From the NCBI RefSeq assembly GCF_022539665.2, contig NC_081335.1, positions 5,890,001-5,954,000 on the forward strand: a stretch of 64,000 nt of DNA, in the 5' to 3' direction. Positions 56,501-64,000 of this stretch are shown one piece after another. A model generated the notes under the pieces. That model ran no database searches and had not been told where the DNA came from. It saw only the letters and a program-made list of their open reading frames with translations. Positions within the stretch are counted from its first letter, which is position 1. Each line of letters starts with the position of its first letter. The position numbers and the translations under genes are program-made. The DNA is from Daphnia carinata. Lineage: Eukaryota; Arthropoda; Branchiopoda; Diplostraca; Daphniidae.

Positions 56501-56522
56501 CATTAAGCTTGATGATGAATGA
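53522..56522 (+). pseudogene. gag: G3 gag-pro with long coiled-coil N-terminus, one frameshift
   Basis: Open from 53522 (after an in-frame TAG) to about 54266. A shift occurs in a run of nine A (54258-54266) and the next frame is open to 56522. There is no in-frame ATG in the first ~200 codons, so the start is unknown (TTG at 53531, a spliced-in ATG, or a lost ATG). A PPLY motif lies near the start (53561-53572). About 450 residues of heptad-rich, Glu/Lys/Gln-rich coiled coil follow (to about 54870). Next come a Gypsy-type capsid (IPIFKGKSTDKLITEWL to about 55540), an Arg/Ser then Gln/Asn/Pro/Tyr-rich linker, a CCHC knuckle (CYKCNKKGHIAREC, about 56127) and the protease DTGA (56325). The usual Gypsy gag lacks such a long coiled coil. 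The frame ends within the protease, before its ILG motif. Confidence 0.82.
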
Positions 56523-58158
56523 TTTCTTTATTATGGAAAACTTGAACGAAACTTGCATATTAGGATTAGACTTCTTATCGAGCAACAATGTAAAAATTAA
56601 TACTAAAAACAGGCAGATCAATTACGATCATTCCGGAAAAGAACATAGCTTTGGTAAAAACACACTCCCAGTATATAGCATAACTTTTGGCAAGACAGGT
56701 ATTAATATTCCACTCCTCCGAGACCGTTCGTCAGATAGTAACTACAACAACGATCTGACAGTAGCAGATTATCGCAGCCTAGAATCTTTCTCCCAATCAG
56801 AAATTAACAAGAAATCTAAGCGAATTGGACAAACCCAAGAGAGTGAAACGACTAACATCTCCGACGAGATACGCATTAAAATTGAAAATCTATTGAAGAA
56901 ACACGAAACTCTATTTGCAGAAAGAGAATCAGATTTGGGTCTAGCAACTGATGTAAAACATTCCATTAACATAGGATACAACGCCCCAATTACTCAACGA
57001 TTGCGTAGAACACCAGAAGCATTAAAACTAATTGTCAAAACAAAGATTGAAGTAATGGTAAATAACAATATTATTAGAGAAAGTCACAGCCCATTTGCAG
57101 CAGCAATTGTAATGGTTCCCAAAAAAGATGGAAAAATGCGTATGTGTATTGATTATAGGGCACTTAACAAAATAACCGTAAAAGACAAATACCCATTACC
57201 AAGAATCGACGACACAATTGATGCATTGAGCGGATCAGTTTACTTCTCAACATTGGACTTACTAAGTGGCTACTGGCAGATCGAGATAGAAGAAAACGAC
57301 AAACACAAAACCGCCTTCATTTGTGAACTTGGACAATACGAATTTAATAGAATGCCATTTGGACTAACAAATGCACCAAGCACTTTTCAACGAGCAATGA
57401 ACAACATATTGAAATCAGTATTGTTCAGGTTCGCATTGGTTTACCTGGATGACATCATAGTGTTCAGTAATGATATTGCTGAACATGTGATACATCTAGA
57501 AGCAGTGTTTAAACTTCTTAAAGACGCAGGATTAAAATTAAAACTAAAGAAATGCGAATTTTTCAAAGAAGAATTAGACTATTTAGGATATATTGTTTCG
57601 AAAAAAGGAATAACACCGAGTACAAAAAAGTTAGAAGCAATCATCAAATACCCAGCTCCCAAAAACGTGAAAGAATTAAGCTCATTTCTAGGTTTGGCTA
57701 GCTATTACAGAAAGTTCATCAGGGCTTTTGCTGATAAAGCCCACCCACTGACAGCGCTAACGAGAAAATCAGCCGAGTGGAAATGGGGAGGGGAACAAAG
57801 GGACGCCTTTGATTGTATCAAGAACTGTCTCATAACTAGACCTATCCTAGGGTATCCAGATTTCACGCGCGAATTTATCATCTACACAGATGCCTCAGGA
57901 TACGGTATAGGAGCAGTCTTGGCTCAGATGCAAACTCTACCTCAATCAGCGGATTCAGCGGAGTCCAACGTACAGGAACCCCGTGAATCAGACGGCGCGG
58001 AAGTCGTCATAGCGTATAGCTCTAAACATCTGAACGACCGCGAAGCCAAGTGGTCAACCACAGAGAAAGAGGCTTACGCCATCATCCACGCAATTGACGT
58101 ATTTAGAACGTATCTATACGGACGCAGTTCACCGTATTTACAGACCATAGACCTTTAG
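56523..58158 (+). pseudogene. pol: G3 pol part 1: protease end, reverse transcriptase, RNase H start
   Basis: The frame open around 56467-58158 enters at about 56515, one base out of phase with gag-pro. It contains CILGLDFLSS (second protease motif), RT fingers (PKKDGKMRMCIDYRALN), PRIDDTIDAL, FSTLDLLSGYWQI and the intact YLDDIIVFS box at about 57442. The thumb and RNase H follow (FIIYTDASGYGIGAVLAQ, SSKHLNDREAKWSTTEKEAYA). A one-base shift near 58130 breaks RNase H just before its TDHRPLEWL motif. The phase change inside the protease argues for a mutation, although a programmed shift at the gag-pol border cannot be excluded. Confidence 0.87.
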
Positions 58159-60029
58159 AATGGTTAATGAGCAAGACAGAACCCGCAGGAAGATTAGCTA
58201 GATGGGCACTAAAAATACAAGAATTCGACATCGTCATTGGGTACCGGCCTGGGAAGTCGCACCAAAATGCAGACACCCTAAGCCGTATTCCCATAGTGCC
58301 AATAGCACGGGTAGAAACAAGGGCAATGGAAAGAGGAACTGTCACAAGAGAGCTAGAAAATATTCGAAAAGAAGGTGAAAATCTAAAAGAAAAACTAAGG
58401 ATTGAAAGATTAAAGAAACAAGAACAGCTGGAGAAAGAAAACGAAAGTATTCAAAAAGAAAACGAAAGTTTTGAGAGGGAAAGTCAAAGGAAGAGCGTAG
58501 GTTTCGAAAGAGAAATTGGAAGTGAAAGTAAAAGGTCTGAGAAAGAAGACAGATGGATAGAATTACAGCAAGCAGATAAATATTGTCAAAAACTAATGAT
58601 GGAAATACAAGAAGATAGCCAGAAAAATAGAAATAAAAGATTCTCAAGCAACTTTATAATCAATGAAAAGGGTCTATTAACAGATAGAAAAGGAAAATTA
58701 GTAGTCCCTGTACCGTTAATCGACGGAATTTTACGAGCAAATCATGATCACATGATGGCAGGGCATTTAGGAATCGAAAAAACAATAGCCAGACTTAGAG
58801 AACAATACTTCTTCCCATACATGCGACAAAACGTAACAGAACACATCAAAAATTGCCTTAAATGCGCAAAACGCAAGGCTGTGGGAGGAAGTAAAGCACC
58901 ATTGCAACCTATGCCCCCAGCCGAAAGGGTGTGGGAAAGACTTGCGATGGATATTGTGGGTCCCGTTCAAGAAAGCGCAAAGGGACATAAGTATATTTTA
59001 GTCCTATCAGATTATGCCAGTCGTTTCGTCTTCACGGTTCCAATGAGAGATCAAACTGCCCAAACAATTGCTACAATACTGGTTAATGATATTTATACAA
59101 AATATGGATCCCCCGAAGTAGTACTAACAGATCAAGGAACTAATTTCCTGTCGAGCTTAATCCAAGATATTTGCAAATTATTTAAAATAAAACAAATCAG
59201 AACAACAACATACCATCCCCAGACAGACGGATTAGTAGAACGATTTAACAGAACCCTATGTGACATGTTGGCTTGCTACGTAACGGATGAACCAGAAAAT
59301 TGGGACAAATATCTACCATTTGTCACATTTGCTTACAACACAGCGAAGCAATCAACACTGCAGCAAAACCCATTCTTTCTATTCTTCGGGAGACAACCAG
59401 TGCTCCCAAACGACATCAAAATAGACAGGCGATACGAAACATACGAGGATACCAGTGTAATGTACTCACACCAATGGAAGAAGGCTCAGCAACTAGCGAA
59501 GGAACACCTATTTCGGGCACAGACAAAACAAAAAAGATACTACGACAAAGGAACACAAGCGATCAAATATAACATTGGTGACTTTGTGCTACTGAAAGCT
59601 CCACCAACTGCCGGAAAATTCATCAACAGGTGGAATGGACCATTCAAAATCATCAGAAATTTCTCAAATCTCACTTATGAGATTCAACACGCGAGCAATG
59701 AAAAACTAAAATCAGTGGTACACGTCAACCGCCTAAAACTCTACGTCCCGGCAAACCAAGAAACAGAAAAATTATCTAGTGTTCCACAACAACCAGGAAG
59801 TGAAACAGTGCGACGAGGACCAGGCAGACCAAGAAACAACTTCATCAACAACAAAAGAATACCTGTCCGTAGAGCGTGTTGGCATCCGCATCATCATGTT
59901 GCAGAAACGGAAAATTGTAAAATCATCTCACCAAATCTCCCCGGTCCTATACCAATTAATCCTGCACACACTAGAATGACGAATCCACGATACAACTTAC
60001 GGCAACGCAACGAAGTCTCGAGATTCTAA
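58159..60029 (+). pseudogene. pol: G3 pol part 2: RNase H end, coiled-coil insert, integrase
   Basis: Begins with the last RNase H block (RLARWALKIQEFDIVIGYRP, HQNADTLSRIP). A charged coiled coil of about 90 residues follows (about 58330-58620, Glu/Lys-rich). The integrase has HMMAGHLGIEKT..C..C zinc binding, then the core with Asp in AMDIVGPV, Asp in LTDQGTNF and Glu in DGLVERFNRT. Its C-terminal part has GDFVLLK.P and a GPF motif (WNGPFKII), ending VNRLKLYVP. The tail is about 90 residues, basic and Pro/Arg-rich. All three catalytic residues are present. Env starts 24 bases after the stop. Confidence 0.88.
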
Positions 60030-60039
60030 AACATCCAAA

Positions 60040-60053
60040 TTTTCTTTTCGCAG
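60040..60053 (+). promoter_or_regulatory. 3' splice site in front of G3 env
   Basis: A pyrimidine-rich ttttcttttcgCAG placed exactly before the env ATG at 60054. This is the arrangement expected for env expressed from a spliced subgenomic RNA. Confidence 0.6.
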
Positions 60054-60196
60054 ATGGAACTGATACTATCACTCATCCAATTACTCACCATCATTCCATC
60101 CACATATCCCATCTATTCAACCGTATGCGACTGCCAGAACGTAAAGACCAGAGGAATTTTAGATATAGAGGCACCCTATTACTGTAATAACAAAGA
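60054..60196 (+). CDS. env: G3 env-like glycoprotein, N-terminus only (runs into gap)
   Basis: ATG at 60054, then a hydrophobic signal peptide of about 22 residues (LILSLIQLLTIIP) and a CDC motif at about residue 25, as in the G2 env. 47 codons are visible before the N run. The matching C-terminal half is known only from the derivative at 25880-27094. Confidence 0.75.
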
Positions 60197-60296
60197 NNNN
60201 NNNNNNNNNNNNNNNNNNNNNNNNNNNNNNNNNNNNNNNNNNNNNNNNNNNNNNNNNNNNNNNNNNNNNNNNNNNNNNNNNNNNNNNNNNNNNNNN
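60197..60296. other. assembly gap of 100 N
   Basis: A run of exactly 100 N, probably a placeholder of unknown true length. The sequence to the right (from 60297) shows no G3 homology, so an unknown amount of the element is missing. Confidence 0.98.
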
Positions 60297-62299
60297 GGCT
60301 ACATTGTTCAAGTTTGGCAAGCAACGAGCGGTTGAATTTTGGGTTTACCATTGCCATTTACTAAAGTGTGGTTTGAGTGAAATGAATAGTATACCAACTA
60401 TTTCAGTTGATATTCAATTTGGCTCTTACTGAAAATCGATAATCTTCTTCTACTAAAGATTTCCGTGGCTATGGCGTTGATGAAATCTATTTTTATTATC
60501 GCCTGGTCTTTAGATTGGGCACTTGGTCAAAACATAAATAGTTCTGTACGTAACCTAGGAGTATTTCAAGTGGATGAAAATCGATAAATAGGTAAAATGC
60601 CGAGGGCGCCAGCGCTATTGCCGCAAATTCCATGCAAATGTAGAAGCACGGTATCCATTGGCCAAATTGAAAATTGCCGAGGGCGCAGCGCCTGATGCAA
60701 ATTCAAATATTCCATTTTCGGGGCCCGAATACATTCAATTGGGGCCAAGCCTGAAGAAGTGAATTGAGCGAAAAACTCAAAAAAAAAAAAAAAGAAAGAA
60801 AATTTCCAACGCCATTCAATAGGATTCAGATTATAAGTATTTATTTCTATTGCAAAGTGCGGGGCTGCCAGAGGCCTGTTCCAGTTCAAGAAATACAGAG
60901 TCATTTAATCGAAAAGGAAGGAAAGAGGCGATTACTGCATGCCGTTAAGCCCTGAAGCCTGTTCTGCCTTCCCCTTACAATCTGCACCTACCAAACTCCG
61001 ATTATGCTGATGACGAGTTTAGTGCGATCGATCAACATGCAATGATCACGAAGTAGTGCCTTCAAAGTCATCCACATCAAGCATCTCTCCTTGTAGCGGC
61101 TGTGATTAGCAAATGCCATTACAGCTGCGTGTTCAGCTATCGAATGTATTTCTGCAAATGAGCACGATGAAAGTAACTGGATGCCCTTCAAGAGACTACT
61201 ACGTTTAATTTCCGTAGTGGTATAAATATCGTCGTTGTTTTGCCATCGGGTTGATAGTGGTAAATGAACAAAACGCAAAGTGTCGCTGTGTAGCGCTTTT
61301 TGACAAGATTCACTTCTAGAATGAACTCGTTAACTAGCAAAACCGCGGCAACTTTCGTATAGATACGTTAATGCTGTTTCATTTTGCATAATCTATTTAT
61401 TCTTTAGCAACTGAATTCAACATTAAGATCATACTTCACAGGATCATTTCTGTAGTATATCTCGACGAGTTTCCCACCAGAAACAATCCTCCATTCAACC
61501 CGCGATGACGAGTAATGACGCTGGCTTCTGAGAGTGAAACAGGTTTCGGGTGTAACTACTTCTGTGGTTCCTGCTCGTAGCTATTGAGGACCGTTTCCGA
61601 TGTTCCCTTGTGGTACACTGGAAGGGAACTAGCGTTTTCAGAGCGGTATTTAAACAACCCAAAAAGAAATGAATTTACTGGCATACGTAAACCCGTCGAA
61701 CTCCATTACATCATAATCGATGTCGAAATTGCTAATGCACCCATGTTTAGATTTCAGTAATGAAACCTTGGGCACTTTTAATGAAAATTTTACATTCGGG
61801 GCATAGTATTTAGATGGGTGTCGTCCATTATTGGGTTCATGTAACATTGTTTAATGCTGTTAGGTTTTCTGTCTGTGTAACTTTAATTTAGTTGTAAATA
61901 TTGCCGCGTTTCGTCTACCGTGGATTTGAGCTACGTACAAAACGTTTTACCAAGTTTCTAACTAACACCTTCCTCTGTCTGTTTAATAGGCAGTTTAAAG
62001 TCTGCAGTACTCTCTACTAGGTGGAGTTCATCGAGTTAAATTCAGGGTGCTTTGCATTCAACAGCTTCCCAAATAACTTAATATTTGAACGACTCATCCT
62101 AATATAGCATTCCTATCAAAATAGAAGATAAAAACTTATGAGTTGTATTGGCTTTTAGCAGTGCCAGGTGGTGCTCTAGCAACAACCTGTTTTATTGATG
62201 AATTTCATTGTTTTTGGATAGGGGTTTGCTTTTTTTGTACATCAGTCAGATTTTCGAGAACAGCATAGCATATAATACCCAGTAACTTGAATCTCAGTT
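60297..62299. other. no gene recognised
   Basis: Mixed-composition DNA without a supported reading frame. There is an A-rich run at 60780-60795. A degenerate direct repeat lies at about 60600-60640 and 60675-60705 (tgccgagggcgc.agcgc, then gcaaatt). Confidence 0.5.
62245..62257 (+). promoter_or_regulatory. candidate proximal sequence element of U2
   Basis: GTCAGATTTTCGA, about 55 bases upstream of U2. A similar GTCAGTATTGTTT lies about 58 bases upstream of U1. Position fits a snRNA PSE, but the similarity is short. Confidence 0.3.
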
Positions 62300-62487
62300 A
62301 TCGCTTCTCGGCCTTTTGGCTAAGATCAAAGTGTAGTATCTGTTCTTATCAGCTTAATATCTGATACGGGTTCAAATGGACCCCAGAATATTAAACTGAT
62401 TTTGGAATTCGGTGGGAAATCAATGCTTGCATTGATCCTGTCACGGGTTGACCCGGTATTGCAGTACCTCCGGGATCGGCTCACCCT
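62300..62487 (+). ncRNA. U2: U2 spliceosomal snRNA
   Basis: Starts ATCGCTTCTCGGCCTTTTGG. The branch-site recognition element GTGTAGTATCTG is intact, followed by TTCTTATCAGCTTAATATCTG (stem IIa), a TGATTTTGGAA Sm-type site (about 62397-62407), and the stem IV region with CACGGGTTGACCCGGTATTGC and GTACCTCCGGGATCGGCTC. The extra A in ATCAAAGTGTAGTA and the CTGTCACGGGTTG block agree with arthropod U2. Length about 188, as usual. It pairs with intron branch sites in the spliceosome. It looks complete and could be functional. Confidence 0.93.
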
Positions 62488-63128
62488 TTAAAAGGGATAT
62501 CTCTATGAATGAAATAAATGTATATCTGCTCATCTTTATCACGCATCATCTTGTTGGAACTAATGATGTAACACCAATGTCTGTATATTTACATCTCATA
62601 CATATTTGTCATCCCCAGTATGTCAATATTGCATCTGCAATCATGTGGCTGCTGTAGTGTTATGGTGTACCTCTTTTAGTAAGTGTCAAACATGGTTAAC
62701 TAATTGCAGCCCAACGAGTTATGTTCATCTAAAAAGGACAAACTGCCTTTCAGTTCTAACTGTTAAAGTTGTCTCGATTTGAATTGATTGTTCGGTAATC
62801 TGTCATGAAACATTTGTCTTACTGAATCTGTCGTTTACATCAGTTGAGCGTCTAACGAGGGTTAAACAGTGCCGTTCGCCGTCTGCTGTTGGGCGCAGAA
62901 ATTTTTCGTCAAATGGAAGCATTTTTCTTCTCACCTAAGAATGGCTGTAGATTTCCTATTATTTCAACAAGAGCTTTATGGAATCGACTATGCTCAGTGG
63001 GATCTTTCGATTCTTTGCGCCATTCTATACGCAATGGCTCTTTGTTAAGCTCTTTGGTTTAGTGTGCTTCGTCAGTATTGTTTGGGTACCAAAAAACTAT
63101 GAGTTATCGTCAAGTATTCACTAAACTC
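62488..63128. other. U2-U1 intergenic region
   Basis: 640 bases with no coding frame supported. It should hold the U2 3' processing signal and the U1 promoter. Only the candidate element at 63071 is noted. Confidence 0.5.
63071..63083 (+). promoter_or_regulatory. candidate proximal sequence element of U1
   Basis: GTCAGTATTGTTT, 58 bases before the U1 start, similar in place and sequence to the element before U2. Confidence 0.3.
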
Positions 63129-63292
63129 ATACTTACCTGGCTCAGAGGCAACCATGATCACTAGGGTGGTTCCTCCAGGGTGAGGCCCTACCATTGCACT
63201 TCGGATGGGCTGACCCTTGCGATTAATCCAAATGCGATTAACTCGGGAGTACAATTTTTGGTAGTGGGGGGCTGCGTTCGCGCTGTCCCCTG
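63129..63292 (+). ncRNA. U1: U1 spliceosomal snRNA
   Basis: Starts ATACTTACCTGG, the 5' splice site recognition sequence. Stem-loop I follows (AACCATGATCACTAGGGTGG), then CCATTGCACTTCGG (loop II), the TGACCCTTGCGATTAATCC stem III side, the Sm site ACAATTTTTGGTAG (about 63251) and the 3' stem-loop GGGGGGCTGCGTTCGCGC..CCCC. Length 164, the standard length. All key elements are intact, so it may be functional. Confidence 0.94.
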
Positions 63293-64000
63293 GTTAACAG
63301 AATATATAATATCAAGTGTACCATACATCACGGGATCCTGTTCATTAGGCAGATTTGTCAGCTAAGGTATGTCATTTGATTTAATAATGTTTTATTTCTT
63401 TAAGTATAGAAATCGTCAAGGAAAATTCTAACATTTAGTTGATCATGCACAATTACTAAGTGTTTTTTATGTAGTAAACGATAAACTTGATTAATTTTCT
63501 ATTTTTTCATTTAAGGTTTCTATGCAACTATTCTTTTTCAATTTGCAAGTTTTTGTTTGAATAATATTATTTTCACGGTCAAAAGTGAAAATAGTATTAC
63601 CACGTAGAACTCTAAATTCGGTCTCTTCAGCTCCCGGACGTGTTTTTTGACAGTTTTTGCCAAATTTTTTTTTCACAAACTTGAAAAATTTTGGCATTGC
63701 TGTTTTCTCTTTCAGTTAGTTTCTTTACTCTCTATTTATCTTCTGTTCTATTTTTCATATTTCAGTTAGTTTTTGTTTGAATAATATTATTTTCACTTCA
63801 AAAGTGAACAATAGTATTAAACATAATAAAATAAATTTCGTCTCTTCTTCCTATTTGTAGTCAATTTTAAAGTTTTTGCAAATTTTTTTTCAATTAGTCC
63901 CTTTAGAAATTTTCATATTTTGGTTGGAAATTTGAAACTCTTTTTCTCACTTATTATTCTTTATCTGTTTAATCTTTTTGTCAATCTTCTTGCAAAAACT
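63293..64000. other. AT-rich 3' flank, no gene recognised
   Basis: T-rich sequence on the plus strand containing an imperfect tandem duplication of about 220 bp (next entry). No coding frame is supported. Confidence 0.5.
63548..63890 (+). repeat. two copies of a ~120-bp hairpin-bearing unit, 220 bp apart
   Basis: agtttttgtttgaataatat at 63548 recurs at 63768. Each copy continues with tattttcac....aaaagtgaa and a.tagtatta, forming a stem (AATATTATTTTCAC against GTGAAAATAGTATT in copy 1). Each then has an aa.ttc.gtctctt block and a run ending in tttttgc.aaatttttttt. Confidence 0.7.

Larger units (their letters stand above)
53140..60196 (+). mobile_element. Gypsy family G3 element, 5' LTR to start of env (cut by assembly gap)
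   Basis: Inserted in the satellite after ...ctgtttgaat. Order: LTR 53140-53340, PBS 53343-53360, leader with splice donor, gag-pro, RT/RNase H, integrase, env start at 60054, then 100 N. The LTR and PBS match the derivative at 25647. Frameshifts at about 54260, 56515 and 58130 break an otherwise well preserved coding region. The 3' half (rest of env, possibly the ankyrin gene, 3' LTR) is not present after the gap. Confidence 0.9.

Noticed and set aside
60566-60955. Short frames around the A-rich run at 60.78 kb
   Set aside because: Low-complexity Phe or Lys runs come from the homopolymer; no domain or conserved context supports a gene.
61500-61560. Possible box C/D snoRNA (gatgacga ... ctga)
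   Set aside because: The boxes are imperfect, there is no terminal stem, and such short motifs occur by chance.

Overview
The window looks like repeat-rich arthropod nuclear DNA, possibly crustacean (water-flea-like), but the species cannot be read from the sequence. The evidence is arthropod-type U1 and U2 snRNA genes, Gypsy (Ty3) elements with envelope genes, BEL/Pao elements, a Tc1-like transposon and a long satellite array. I find no intact ordinary host protein gene. Apart from the snRNAs, the only likely host-type protein genes are two broken paralogs of an unrecognised short family (called A and B here).

Layout. 1-2.7 kb: LTR and broken env of a Gypsy family I call G2, minus strand. 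2.7-5.5 kb: unannotated DNA, a 730-bp MITE and gene A. 5.78-16.27 kb: a Tc1-like transposon with ~480-bp inverted repeats and a dead transposase. Its right end is split by an almost intact BEL element (BEL1, 8775-16260, 555-bp LTRs, AGGGT target duplication). 16.3-16.9 kb: a MITE of the same Tc1 family. 17.3-23.1 kb: gene B, split exactly by a decayed BEL element (BEL2, GCTTT duplication). 23.17-34.63 kb: a decayed minus-strand G2 element. It carries a solo LTR inside its integrase (ATAT duplication) and, where RT/RNase H should be, an inserted plus-strand deletion derivative of a second Gypsy family, G3. 34.63-53.14 kb: about 18.5 kb of a 70-bp satellite with a ~1.42-kb higher-order repeat. 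53.14-60.20 kb: a G3 element inserted in the satellite (LTR, gag-pro, pol, start of env), cut by a 100-N gap. 60.3-64 kb: sparse DNA with tandem U2 and U1 genes.

The most interesting content is family G3. The two copies together imply the order LTR, PBS, gag with a long coiled-coil extension, pro, RT, RNase H, integrase, env, a reading frame with about five ankyrin repeats, PPT, LTR. The gag-pol half is seen in the 53-60 kb copy. The env C-terminal half and the ankyrin gene are seen in the 25.6-29.9 kb derivative. An ankyrin-repeat accessory gene between env and the 3' LTR of an envelope-bearing Gypsy element is unusual, and ankyrin proteins of other viruses often act on NF-kB-type immune signalling. 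Any such role here is inference. The retroelement reading frames carry frameshifts or stops, so most are annotated as broken.
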